Assembly (NCBI GenBank): GCA_948470475.1
Contig: OX419336.1
Span: forward strand, 2,737,235-2,801,234
Source of the DNA: Galaxea fascicularis
Lineage: Eukaryota; Cnidaria; Anthozoa; Scleractinia; Euphylliidae
Direction: 5' to 3'
Length of the DNA: 64,000 nucleotides
The number at the start of each line of letters is the position of its first letter. Within the stretch, counting starts at the first letter, position 1. Below, in pieces: positions 12,705 through 24,660 of the stretch. The notes under the pieces are model-generated. The model saw only the letters and a list, made by a program, of their open reading frames with translations. It did not search any database and was not told the DNA's origin. The translations under genes were made by a program, and so were the position numbers.

Positions 12705-13109
12705 TTACAGCCTTTTACTCTGCGATCTCTTCGGCTCAGGCAGTCCTCCCGTCTTTTCAAGTTTTATCCCAGCTTTTAAATTCTTGACACGAGCGCTTGT
12801 TCGAACTGGTGAGGATCTCTCCTTTTTCGCTTTTTTCACTGGTGTTTCGCTGCTATCGAGCTTCTTTGGCTCTCTTCGTGATCTTTTTGCTGCTTCTTTG
12901 TCATTTGTCTTCTGATCGTCCACAGCTACTTGGCCGTTTTCCGCGTCGCGATCGTCACGTTTTACTTCGTCATCTGGGATCACCTTGGAATGTGAAGCCG
13001 TTTCTCCGCTCGCAGTCTTTTCGCCTTCAGAGTCAGAAGAATGGCTGGGATGCCCAACTTCCTCGACTGGCGTCTCTGTCTCTCCCTTTTTTGCCGATTC
13101 TTCTACCAT
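12705..13109 (-). CDS. Hypothetical charged protein, 134 aa, single exon
   Basis: I do not recognise this protein. An uninterrupted 134-codon frame begins with ATG in a good context (GCC before, G after) and ends at 12705. The N-terminal two thirds are acidic and Ser/Thr-rich (runs such as DSEGEKTASGET). The C-terminal third is very basic (KRSRREPKKL, PVKKAKKERSS, PKRSQSKRL), which reads like nuclear-localisation signals. It has no membrane segment, signal peptide or visible domain. The layout suggests a small nuclear or chromatin-associated disordered protein, which is inference from composition only. It is tail to tail with FAM184 and lies about 1.45 kb beyond the end of CDC23 on the same strand. 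It could also be the first exon of a longer gene or a chance ORF. Composition this biased in a frame with a proper start makes a real gene somewhat more likely. Confidence 0.5.
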   Translation of the reverse strand: MVEESAKKGETETPVEEVGHPSHSSDSEGEKTASGETASHSKVIPDDEVKRDDRDAENGQVAVDDQKTNDKEAAKRSRREPKKLDSSETPVKKAKKERSSPVRTSARVKNLKAGIKLEKTGGLPEPKRSQSKRL

Positions 13110-14559
13110 GGCTGAGTTGAAAGCGAACGGCTAGCCTCCGATCAACACAGACAGTATCTTCAACCTGATGTTATGTTCAACATGATTCGGCGAAAACCAC
13201 CCAAACCGGTTTTTCCTGTTTCACAGCCTTGTTGTTGATGGCTTGGCGTCTATAAATGGCGCGATTTTTGAGTATGATTGACGTAACAGCTTCTTTTCAG
13301 GTTCTTAAGCGAGCGCAGATGTTATGCTAAAAACGTGATCATTTCTTATTGTTCATGACAAACAACATGCTTTTGTGCTATGGTTACTTGAGTTTGATTC
13401 AAACGAAAATCAAAAAATCAATTGTCTCGTATTGTTCACGTCGCGGTCTCTTCCGCGTGACGCTTGCGTTTTCCAATCGTTGAATGCGGGGTTTTCCCAT
13501 GAGCAAGCCCTCTCATTTGCGTCATGTAAGCCACTCTGTTGTGTCCTAGTCTCCTTCGCTCAGGTTGGCGAGAAAATGCTTATTGCCATTTTTGAGGGAC
13601 GAATCAATCTCCCCTTAAAATCATTGACGAATCGTGTTTCAATCCCCTTTCAGTAACTTCAGCACTGAATGCGCTCTACGGAAAATCATGTGACAAGCCT
13701 GTTGCCTCTCTCCTGACGTGTCTCTTGAAAGCTCGTGTGTGTACGCGTTTTGTTGCTGAACCCCTTTATCGATTGCGTTGAGCTGCTTCCTATCTCCACT
13801 AGCCCTTACTATCTGCGCGTTTGTGAAATTTGTGCAGACACTGCAACAGAATGTATACTCAGGAATACTGAAAAAAAAAAAGAGGTTGGTTCTGGTAACC
13901 TTTTCTTAAAATCTAAGCGCCGTGCTACAAAATAGTAGGCCATAAGTTGTAATCACGTGCGACTTGTTGTTTCCCCAATTTCAAGAAAGAAATAAGGACA
14001 CTGACGAGACACAAGAAAGCTGTGATCACTTCTCTCATTCAACAAAATTATAAATTTATTTGCCTCTGGTAAGACTTTTTAGTGACTTATTTAAATGTTT
14101 TCTGACCAGTTACAGAGAACCCGGAAGACGAGAGGGAAAATACGGGATGGAATACGACGATACACTACACTAACAGGGACAGAATCTAGGACAATAACAG
14201 CAGTTTGATCTTGATTTGATTTCAGAGTTAAATTAACTTATCAGAGAGGGAGGGGCTTACGTAGGCGATGCGCTTTCCAGAAGATACGGCATTTAAAACG
14301 CTCGTGTTCTGGGCGACTGGTGGTTAAGATAAACGACTGTCTGTCTCTTTGGTCCGCGATGAGAGACAGAAAAGGGACTTTTACTGCGACGTTCTTGCTC
14401 GTACCATAGGCATAGAAAAGTGGCCAGAGGCGTGTTTTGCCTGTTTTTCTGTCCATGTCATATACTGATCACAACATATGCGACTGTCCACGAACACTAT
14501 CCGGGAAAAATATGAGATAAGGGATGTCAGCCAATCGGATTACTTCGTGTGAATACTTA
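13110..14559. other. Region without a recognised gene between the small ORF and CDC23
   Basis: The left part should contain the promoter of the minus-strand ORF at 12705-13109, and the right part the 3'UTR of CDC23. Short ORFs at 13375-13656 and 14241-14456 show no domain or coding signature. I saw no mobile element with clear ends. Confidence 0.4.
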
Positions 14560-17500
14560 TCAAGGTGTATTAAAATTCAGGTTTGTTGGTGCCACCAGCG
14601 CCGGCGACATCCCGGTCTCGTGACCAGTGGTTATATTTCCAAGTGACAACTCCTGGGTAAAAGCATCGGAGGCTTCTCTATCGCCGCTGTCACCACTGGT
14701 TCTGCAATTAGAAATCTGCCGCAGAAGACCTTTGCCTTCCTCTCTAACCTACATACAAAAGAGAAATACAGGGTCCTGACCATTTACACGAAAAATCCGG
14801 AAATTCAGTTCGAAACATTAAATGGTGCATACCATTCCATTTGGAACGTTTCAGAAATTACGGGCCATCTGCTTAATCAATACACTTTTCTGTTATTTTC
14901 GAGCTTTTCAACTTATACTGGTACATTTTGTGATTTATCCATTTTGCGCTTGGACAAGCTGCAGCATTGAATATTTACACTCAAAATTTCCACCCGGATG
15001 GATTGTGTAAATGGTAACCGCCCACAGTTATTCCTCTATTTCAATTAATCTTCACTGTGATACAATGACTTTTTATGCACTAAAAGATATACAGACGAGG
15101 CATATTATAGAAAGAATAAACAAGAGTGGCTAGGAAGCCTAAAGAAACTATACAGATCAAAAATTAGGCTTCCTTAAATGGATGATAGGACTGGCCAGGA
15201 TGGGACGGAACGGGAACTTGCAGATTTGACATTTTTGTAGTAATCATGATTGCAACGCAATATAGAACTTTACAAATGACTTACTTCGTTCCGTGATTGG
15301 TTGCCAGGTAAAACTCGCGCCACTTTCTCAACCAATGAGAAGCAAAACCAAATCCAATCGAGAGTGGCTCGCACGCATTTTACCGCGCTTGCTACAGCAC
15401 GTGTAGTTGCTTCGAAACCTGATTGGCTCATTGTGCTGTTCGTGTCTTGTGATTGGTTAGAGTAATTGCTTTCGCTTTGGTTTTACGACAGTCAACTAAA
15501 AATTGCTGTTATACAAGGCAAAACCGTTCACTTACTTCATTAAATTCACAGCACTTGTGAGCGTACATTTCAGCGGCTTCTAAATTTCGCTTCTTGAGGT
15601 TGTACCTCGACAAAAAAAGGTATGCAGAACACAGATCACTGATAGAAAGTATCTGGAAAAAAAATTACATGTCACAGTTACGAACACAACTTTAACACCT
15701 GCCAAAAAAATGAACCTGAAATTGTTCACTTCTAGAATTTTCTTCAAACCGGAGAAACACTCATTTAACTTTGAATTTTCAGCTTTTAGACGGAAGGCTA
15801 AAAAACCAGAAAAGAAACACTCCGACATGTAAAAGTACCAAAACGAAAAAAACTTTTTTTTGCTAATGAATTAAAAGTTTACAAAGAGAAATGTGGTTTT
15901 CAAGGAAGAGTTCCACACACTGAGGTATTTTGTCCGGGGAGACTCAATCGCTTGACAGTGTCTCTCCGCGAGAGTAAAGCGAGTGAAACACGTGAGAATA
16001 CGTGACGCGCATCGCACCTCCTCGCGCGAGGCATATTTTTGAACGTGCTCGCGTGTTTAGCCGGATTGCAAGTAGTAAGCCTTTCCCTCAGACTACGTTT
16101 CTACATTTCTCACCCCAACTATTTCTGTCTGTCCTACATAGCGATTGTATTGTATGGCCGCTTCGTCATCTTCTTGAAGCTGCTCATGCAATCTTAAGCA
16201 GTGGAGGAAAAAAAATAAAGCATACAGTTAACATGATTACACTCAGTAACTATTCGGACAGTGAACAGTAATTATTAAGCTGACCAATACATTAATTACC
16301 TTGCCAACTTGATTACCGCCATTCCCTCTAAATCCCCCACTGATATCGCTCTGAAATAGCACTGAAATGACAAGCATTTTTAAAGCACAAGCAAGTAAAA
16401 CTTTCACCGATACTCTCTCTCTTAGTCACTACCATACTGCAGAATTTACGTAAATTTAATGTTAGTACACTTAACTGCGACGACCAAAATAGACCTCTTC
16501 AGATTTTCTTGAACATTTGCTATTGGCTCCGCTTGTGGCGAAAATTTTCCTAACTTAGAAAGGTCTACAACAGTGTGCACTGTGCATGGTCCAGCAAAAA
16601 TATATAGCCAGTTAGAGAAATAGTAACATGAAGTGTTTAATCGCCATGCTTTTACAGATTTGAAACCGAATGATGTCCCAAGAAAATGAAGCAGTAGCTT
16701 GCTTATTAGCTTATGTCACACTGTTGAAAAACGCCATTTGTGTGGGGAAAATGGTTGGGTAATATCTAAACCTTTTCCCCAGTTATTCAAAGAGCGAAAA
16801 TCTTTATCCACCGGATAAGTCCCTGAATGTATTGCATATGATACACGTTCATCCGTTGGATAATGTTTTCACCGCGGTCAAACCATCCTCGGAGACCCAG
16901 TGGCATATAGTCCGCTCGTCTTACAAACTTTCTCAAGTCCCTCCCGATCTCCGTCCCATCCCGATAATCTGCCCCCAGGTCTCCGAGGATGCGGTCAAAC
17001 GTAAAAAGAGTCTAGTGCGCCGGAAAACGAGGGCTTTTGTTTGTTTTGAGTTTGTGTGTTTACAAAATCATTTAACAATGAACCGGTTTTTCGCAAGTCA
17101 CGCCTGGAAACAGACTGAACAAAGCGGATACAGGGCCAAAAGGTCTATATATACTTCTCTTTTAAAAGGATAAAACGTTTTTAGTAAATCGTAAAATTAT
17201 TTAGTTAATTCACAGACCCCCCAAAAATTAATCATCTTTGAGCTTTCAAACTAAAAGCCTTATCTTTATTTACAAAACATCTGACCGCGGTGAAAAGATA
17301 ACATTATCCAGTCTCTGACTAACTGGGTCTTGGAATCGGATAATGCCTTCAAGGATCAGTGGGCCATATAGCGTGGATGACTGAGTTGCAGAAAACTTAG
17401 ACTGTGAGCAATCCCTCAGGATGGTCGCGCAAGAGCTCAACCGAGCTAGCATGCAATTAGCTAGCAAGCGAGCGAAAAAACACATAGCGAGCCGTTCCCT

Positions 17501-20500
17501 CTCTCCGCTCTTGCCGAGCTAATATTCGACTGAATGAAAACGGACTGCCCCCAGTCCACAGAAAACCAACATCAGATGGAACTTACTTTCTTAGCTTGTT
17601 GCATACTATTTAACTTTTCGTAACTTTCACCCAAAGCTACCAGCATTCTAGAGTCATTCGGTCTGAAACCAAAAACAAAACAAACTTTACCAAATTTTCT
17701 TCAAAACATGACTGCAATAAAGACAGAGCTACAGGGAAGATGAGCCACGTACCTGAATTTGTGCGCCTGTCTGTAGTAATACAGGCAGTAAGATGGCATC
17801 TTGAGGATTTCATAAGTCTGACCCAACCCATACCAGGCTCTATAGTCACGGTAATTCACCTCTGTGATAAGAACATAAAATACACAATGATTTAGAAACA
17901 CTTATTTGTTGACCAGTAACCTAAAATAAGTGTTAAATCCTAAGCCTTTGTATGAATTTTAGCATGCCCTTGGCGGGTGCAGCATATTTAACTATTACGC
18001 ATCTTTTTGCCTGGACAAAAAAGCTATTCTGGATAGGACACTGATAAAGTAGGGAACGAGTTTTTATTCCATTTTGATTGGAGCAATTTCACAAGGTTCT
18101 GCTGGCAAAATTTGAGATCATTTTGTCATAGCAACAAAAGTTACGGATAACCTTTCCATCAAACCCTTTCTAAAAAAAAAGTAAATGAAATAAAAACAAA
18201 AAGTATTTTCTGAATTTGCATAATTTGTGTTACAAACAAACTAACAATATTTTCTCAAAACTAACAGTTGGTTGGACCGGTGGGCTCCGCCGACCGGTTG
18301 GCTCCGTGGTGGAGCACCGGACTGCTGTGCGGGAGGGCGGGAGTTCAGGGTCTTTAAATAACTGAGGAGGTCCCGTCTCACAGTACTGGTGTGGGACGTT
18401 AAAGAACCCACGCACTGATCGGAAAGAGTAGGGGACGTAGTCCCCGGTGTGATGGTCTATAACTTATTCTGTTCTGGGGGCACCTGTGTTGATCCTACTA
18501 TTCATTCAAATAAGATTGTAAACTGCGTGGCTGCAATTTGCGCCTAAAAAGCAGTCTGGCAAAGTTCCCCAAGAAGTGTTGTAAAGCGCTTTGAGCCGTT
18601 CGGATAAAAGGGCTATATAAATCCTCATCATTATTATTAATTTAGCGAGGTCAACAGGATCCGAAATGATACCAGAAGCTTCATTTAACGGTTTTTGGTT
18701 ACGTTTAGGGGTCAGGGGAGGTGGGGGGAGGGGAAAATAAATATGTAAACATCTTCTAGTAACCTGAACTTCACTGGCTCCATACCTATAGCTTTTCTGT
18801 ATGCCTCTATGGCAGCTGAAGTGTTCTTTCTTTCCATGAATTCATGTCCCATCAGTGTCCAGGCAGATGTGTACTGTGGGTTTAGCTTCAACGCTCGCTG
18901 GAAATACGTCACTGCTTTCTCGTGCTGGTCATGAAGGCTATAATAGTTTCCTAAAAGGAATTTTCAATTATTGGAGCTTATCTAATGTTTTGCTAATATT
19001 TGACAAATTATTAGATTTATTCAAATTTATGAGATTAAGAAATCTTACAGCATAACTTAAATTAGGAATTGCACAACTTAGCAACTTGGAGAATTTTAAT
19101 TTTGACCTAAAGATTACTGACCTATTACACAGCAAGTTTCCTCCCTGTACTTATCAATGCTGTTTGTGTGATGAGCTAAATAACTCAGCTCTGGCTTCAT
19201 TTCCTGAAATGAACATAAATTATCTTAAAAGGTTGTTATAAGTCTCAACAAGTTGTCACCTTCTCTCTTTTGGACTTTATTCTTTTGTTATTAAAACAGA
19301 TTAGAAGCCTCACTTCAGTAGTTATTCTTCTTAACTTTAGTAACGAAAAATAAGGAAAAACCTAGTAATTACCTTTATGAACCTAACTAATACTATTCTT
19401 GTGAGATGTTCCTCTGAGGCTCTCATAAAGTTAAAACTCTAAGGGTAGTGTAGGGTCTTCCACTCTGTTTTTTAATGTCTTTTCCACTGTTGCAATGCTC
19501 AAAGCTGCCCAGATCATGTCATGCTGGCTCCGTGAAGTAGTTTGACCATGAGGAATATATTTTATACAAGTAGCCAAAAACATTATGGGGAGCACAGTGG
19601 TGAGGGCACTCACCCTCCACCAATAAGTGACCCAGGTTTGATTCCCGGTGTCATAAATGGGCTGAGTTTGTTGGTTCTCTACTTGGCTCCAAGAGGTTTT
19701 TCTCCGAGTACTCCGGTTTTCCCCTCTCCTCACAACCAATGTTTGATTTGATTTGAGTTGATTTAGAGTTCATTTGATTCCCAGTCTCCCCAATTAGTAG
19801 AGCACCTGTGCTCGGTTAGAAAGATTTGAGACTTAAGTAATTAAGTAGGTAAAAAAATATTTTAGATGGAGTTGCCACACCTTGACGTAGAGAATGTTAG
19901 AGTAAGTGTCCATGTGTTCCAGTGAGTAAGGATCTCTCTTTTGAACTTCTTTGAACAGCTCACAAGCTGCATCAAAATCTTCAGTCAAAGAAATATGGAG
20001 GAAATAGAGTAAATATTGGAGTAAATGTGTACAAAATTGTAAAGCATAAGCAAGCTGTAAAATCTGCCATAGAAGTGGAACCAAGACATTCAAAACATAG
20101 CAAATAACAATAATGATAAGCTTAATAATTAATAATTAGATTAGCAAATAGTCTATCTACTGAGTAAACATTAACATTAGACAACATAAATGTAAACTAC
20201 AAAGGAATGTTTTGAAACTACAATGAAAGAAACTACACATTTCAAGATTTTAACCACTGTACCCAAGTTGTCCTTGGTGCACAGTAGGATCAAATTAAGG
20301 TTCACACTGGGAAATGATCACAGGTCCTCAATATATCAGTTTTCCAAATAAGAGCTGGTTCTCAGGTCAAAAACCCAAGTCAGAAAGCTAGCAGCTCTCT
20401 GAGCAGAAATACATGTACGGAGTTGTTGAGTACTAAGAAAATTTGGGAAGGTTCCTTAAACACCTTCTGTGAACTCTGAAAAAAAAAAACAAAAAAAAAA

Positions 20501-22348
20501 AACAGGAACACAGTACATTGTATGCATTTTCAGACCAAAGAAGGAGCATAAAAAGCAAATTTTGTTGTTGTGTTTAAATTATGTTTGTTTAAATCCAATA
20601 GGTGCACACCTCTTGCATGATACTGTGCCAGTGCAGTCTGAAGTAAGATGTACTTGTTTTCTGAGAAACCAGCCTTGCTGAGATTTGCATATCTCTCAAG
20701 TCCTTCCTCATTCAACTGAAGATCAATGGCGACATGAGCTTGGAAAAACTGTGTCATCCAATGAGAGGGAAGAGAAAGAGACTGAAGCTGCAAAAAAGAA
20801 TTTTAATTTATGTTATCTTGGTAATTAAGTCTCACTAATTTAATTACCATGACTTAATTACCAAGATTAAATAAAGAATTTTATTATTTTGTGTTTATTA
20901 TTTGTGAAGTGGGTGTGACATTAGTAGCTTTGATTTTGAAATTGTAGTGGAAAATGAAATCATGAAAAAAATCCCAAATTGTACAATGTAACTGCAGTGA
21001 TCCAGTGAAGATTGGGTTCTCAGGTCAAAAACCAGAGAAAGGTGGCTCTCTGACCCGACACACTGAGTTGCTGAGTGAGAGAAATTTGAGAAGACCCATG
21101 TCTGTTGACCCCTTAAAAATCCTCGATGACCCCAGGACCCTGAAAGTTGTCTTTAACACTGAACTGACAATTGAAGGCAGGAACTTACAGTTTCCTTGTC
21201 AGTACAAAGAGATGACAATTCAAGCCAAGCACCCCAGTGAAGTGGCTCTTTATTTACAGCTTCCTGCATGACTTCCAAGGCATCCTCTTTTAAATCAAGT
21301 TTCTTCAGAACAATGCCATACCTACACCAAATAATTAAAAATCCTGCTAAATATCACAACCTAAATCGCTAAAAACTACCATCTAATTTAATATAATGCA
21401 GGTCTATGGTATTTCAACTCTGATGCCAAAAGTGGACATGGGTTGTTCAAGCTACAATGCACTCAAGTAACTTGACTGTCAAATTTAAGACTAGTATAGA
21501 AAAAGAAATGCCTAAAATGAGAAGAATACACATTATTTCACCACTTAGCTGATCAAACATCCTCCAAGCAGGCAAATGATACCAATAACAATATTGCTAA
21601 ACATCTACCAAGGCCCCCGCTTCCAATACAGAATGTTTGCTGACAAGCGTCTCATTTTTTTTGCACTTAAGGGGAGGATGAACTAAATGAACATATTTTG
21701 CATTAAATATTCTGCATAATAATACTAACAAGAAAAGACCAAAGCCATCAAGTTGACGTTGATTTTTGAACAGTTCTGCTCTAAGGGCTGTGAGTGCCTT
21801 GTTTACAACATTTTCTTGTGGACCTTAAAAAGCAAGAGGTGATGAAAATCATTAATACTGATATTGGTAATAGCATTCATACATCATACATGTGCATGCA
21901 CAGTTCTTCTGGAGTATTCTCATGGAATATTCTTCAGCATGCAGAATTCCTAACAATCTTCTGATTTGAACTACTGTAGCCATGAAGTTGGGCATAGAGA
22001 TGCTTATCCATAAATGGCAGTGGTGAAGTATGGTTTAATTTGTGTGAAAACTGCACCCAACATTAATCAATGAGGATATTTATCACTAGCTAAATAGGCT
22101 GCATAGTTTCTCTAGTTGTATTACTAAGTCAGATGTAAATAATTATTGTTAATTTAATTTAACTAGGTATTTTAGCCAGGTCTCACAACTCTCCACAATT
22201 AATTCTGTGGGACGTTAAAGAACCACTAGGGACGTAAGGAACCCTGGCTGTGACCACCCCTGGTGCTGACCTGTGTCTCAGGCCCTCAGTAATTGGCGCT
22301 TGCTGTTGCGGTGTCCCTGCCAGCTTGGTGAAGTTAAATAAATAAATA

Positions 22349-22388
<40 letters not shown>

Positions 22389-24584
22389 AATGTACCTAAA
22401 ACATCCATAATGTCATCATTCTTGTGTTTCTCACCAGCCTAAAAGTAAAACAATAAAAAACATACAATTACAATCAAAGTGAAAGTTTGTAACAATGAAA
22501 TATTTAAGTTTTACCTGAAGCTGGAAGAATGAAAAACTCATTTGAGATGAATCAAATCCTTGAAAAGAGTGAAGTGTACTCATGGTCCATATATGTTTTA
22601 TAATATTATTTTATTGTGGCTTGTTTTCTTGGGAAGTGTTGACCAACAAAGCAAACATAGTTCACTAATTCTTGGATATCAGTTAGCCATTTGAAACAAG
22701 CCTACTCAACAATCTAGCAATGAAAATCAACAAATTTCAGGTTTCTCTTGCTTGCTAATAGACTTGGGATCAGCCATCAGGTTTCTCAAGTCAATACTTA
22801 TCCTGGCCATTAAAAAACTATCTCCCTCAAAAAAGATTAAATTAAGTCCATTAAAAATATCAAATTTTACAATATTTCTAAACATTAGATGCCTTCCCTT
22901 TAAATACCTTCAAATAAACCGAGCACTCAACACACGGTCCCTGAAAACTATTAAATTCATCCTTTGGGAAAGACTAGGAAATGTTCAGCAAGCTTTCTTT
23001 AAGTAGCTTTCACTGTGTTGGTGATTCATACAAAGTTAAAATGTTTTAAAAAAAGCATTTTAAGCATTAAGGATAAGGTAGGCCAATAACTATGCTCCAA
23101 GAAAACATAAAAAAGCAATGTGTTCCATTTCCAAAGTTAATTAACTTACCAGATATCGTGAATACATATAAAGGAAGTATGCTTTTTGGCTGGAACATCC
23201 CTCCAGAAAGAAGGCTGCTCTGTCAAATTCCTTGAGGTCAAAGAATGTTTTCCCCAAAGTATATTTATCAAAATCCTTTACAAACAGTTCATCAGAATAC
23301 TCAGTTTTTGGAAGATACACAGACGAAGTGAAGGAGGGAATAGAAAAGGCTAGCTCAGAAGACCTGAGAAGAAAGAAATAAATCATTTATTATATATGAA
23401 ACACCAATGAAATACAAGATGAGCTTTCATGCAAAAACATGATATCTTCACACAGGTAAAAAAAGATCACCTTTGCTATGATTAATAAATCATGCCTTTG
23501 GAAATGGTTTGATATTTCTTTAGTGTTTATATGACAAACAGAAAATTTATGACCGCTTGGAGATATAAAATTTCTCTGTGGGTGTTGAAAACTATTTCAC
23601 TTGTTCACTGTACTTGCTCGTGAAATATTTTCAACACTCGCAGAGAAATTTCCTATATCCATGCAGCCATGTAGTAACCTCTATTCATTACATTCGTGGC
23701 TTTCTCAAGCTTTCTTAGGTCAGTTTGAATGGGTTTGATGTGCCCGCACCAATGTTTTGACCAATGGCTTAGGAACAATAGTGTTGGCTTAATTTTGTGG
23801 CTTAAAGGCTATGATTATTTAACATGACGTTAATTTTGGGAGAAGTGTACTTACAGAAGGTTATAAAATATGTACATGCAGGGTTTTTGGAGAATGTGGT
23901 TTGTTGGTATCTGTTTACAGGAAGTGTAAACGTAAAACATGACCGGAGGACTGGAGTAGCAGTGTCTTAACTTGAATATTAAGTAGGCCAAGCATTCGGC
24001 AATCTAGCCAATCTTTCAAATGCCCGAGACTAAAATGTGAGCAAATGCCCCACCGTTCAGGGTCCCATAAAGGGGGGCTCCTTGGAGCCCCAGAGCCCTA
24101 AATGTTTTGTGCCGAGCTCAATCATTTCACTGCCTAGAGCCCTGACCATTTTTGCCTGCATCCCTAAAGTAAATGTTATTGAGTCCCGCCCTCTCATGCC
24201 CATGGGCCCGGAGCCCTAAACTCCTTTGGGACCCTGACTGTACGTTGGGGAGGGAAACAGATGGTCATCACTGCACTCCGAGGCCCTCGCCTCAACATAA
24301 CTGATGCGTTGTTTCCAGTATAAAAACTACAGACAAACTGCCTTTTATCAGCCTTAAGACAACACGTAAGCTTAGCATATAGAGAGAACTTTCGAAGCTA
24401 AGCATAACAAACACTTGTAGCCGACGAGACACCAAAACAATATATCACCCTCCAATTCCGTTTGATCTTACCACTTAGCACTATGGAGCAATCCTCTATC
24501 TGAACACTCTTTCATGGCGTAAAGAAGGTCTCGTTTGATCTCGGGCAAACTGGCGGGCGGACTTGCACTCGATATCGACGCCAT
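14560..24584 (-). CDS. CDC23: Anaphase-promoting complex subunit 8 (CDC23), TPR protein
   Basis: CDC23/APC8 is a tetratricopeptide-repeat scaffold of the APC/C ubiquitin ligase, which drives exit from mitosis. Fifteen exons join in frame: 24584-24472, 23363-23150, 22438-22396, 21823-21730, 21321-21189, 20787-20610, 19978-19881, 19203-19122, 18950-18786, 17861-17753, 17662-17587, 16361-16300, 16192-16114, 15652-15536, 14748-14560. The product is 583 aa (human about 597). Diagnostic blocks include RGLLHSAKW followed by SSELAFS at the N-terminus, [12 protein letters not shown] (about 98-109), [32 protein letters not shown], and [19 protein letters not shown]. The TPRs fill the middle and C-terminal half, and the tail ends LNFNTP. 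The start ATG is in a strong context (AAGATGG). For exon 13 I chose the GTGAGA donor over an earlier GTAGGA because it restores the spacing of the human protein. Introns hold several SINEs and small foldbacks. Confidence 0.95.
15290..15512 (+). repeat. CCAAT-rich dispersed repeat, copy 1
   Basis: About 220 bp with the phrases AAAACTCGCGCCA, CAACCAATGAGAAGC, GATTGGCTCATTG, TGATTGGTTA and TTTGGTTTTACGACA. Relatives lie at 35283-35470, 39122-39308 and 57889-58275. Each copy carries several CCAAT or ATTGG pentamers on both strands. It lies in the last intron of CDC23. No coding capacity was seen, and its superfamily is unknown. Confidence 0.75.
16855..17309. repeat. Possible TIR element in a CDC23 intron
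   Basis: TTGGATAATGTTTTCACCGC on the left (16855) recurs inverted on the right as TGACCGCGGTGAAAAG, then ATAACATTATCCA (to 17309), with a small indel. Repeated CCGGATAA and CGGATAATG phrases lie around it. The ends are not sharp and no target-site duplication was found. Confidence 0.45.
18296..18642 (+). mobile_element. tRNA-derived SINE with GGGACGTTAAAGAACC core
   Basis: The head has TGGCTCCGTGGTGGAGCA (A-box-like) and GGGAGTTCAGG (weak B-box). The core GTGGGACGTTAAAGAACC is followed by a 3' part with GTAAAGCGCTTTGAGC and GGGCTATATAAATCCT and a short ATT tail. A second SINE (22178-22390) shares the same core phrase. It lies in a CDC23 intron. Confidence 0.75.
19588..19760 (+). mobile_element. 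tRNA-derived SINE, truncated copy
   Basis: Same family as 3518-3822: GGGGAGCACAGTGGTGAGGG, a B-box-like GGTTTGATTCC, the body CCAAGAGGTTTTTCTCCG, and TTTTCCCCTCTCC. The A-box region is shortened and there is no ATT tail. It lies in the CDC23 intron between exons 7 and 8. Confidence 0.8.
20813..20870. repeat. Short hairpin in a CDC23 intron
   Basis: TTATCTTGGTAATTAAGT and, after about 21 bases, ACTTAATTACCAAGATTAA form a nearly perfect stem of about 18 bp. It is probably a remnant of a foldback element. Confidence 0.6.
22178..22390 (+). mobile_element. SINE 3' part followed by (TAAA)n/(GAAA)n microsatellite
   Basis: The sequence contains CTGTGGGACGTTAAAGAACC, the same core as the SINE at 18296-18642, but with a different downstream body. 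It runs directly into a tail of four-base repeats: first AAAT units, then about 13 GAAA units up to 22390. The repeat tail ends about 6 bases before CDC23 exon 3 (22438-22396). Confidence 0.65.
23569..23661. repeat. Foldback hairpin in CDC23 intron 1
   Basis: GAGATATAAAATTTCTCTG with GTGTTGAAAA on the left is mirrored by TTTTCAACAC with CAGAGAAATTTCCTATATC on the right. Arms are about 35 bp with a small loop. Probably a MITE; no clear target-site duplication. Confidence 0.55.
24058..24236. mobile_element. Short CAGGGTCCC-ended MITE
   Basis: Bounded by CAGGGTCCC and GGGACCCTG, with an interior rich in GGAGCCC and GAGCCCTAAA repeats. The ends are hAT-like. No clean 8-bp duplication was found. 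It lies in CDC23 intron 1. Confidence 0.55.
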
Positions 24585-24660
24585 CTTGTTTTTGGAAAAT
24601 TCGCGCCTAACTTTTAGCGTTGGAGACTAGGACGAGTACATGCTCACCGCTCACTAACGT

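Noticed and set aside
16137..16192. Ending CDC23 exon 13 at the GTAGGA donor (16138)
   Set aside because: That choice leaves the protein eight residues short against the human family between the last TPR blocks. The GTGAGA donor at 16113 restores the length and is a better consensus.
22336..22390. A CRISPR array or other regular spaced repeat
   Set aside because: It is a simple four-base microsatellite with no spacers, and the window is eukaryotic.
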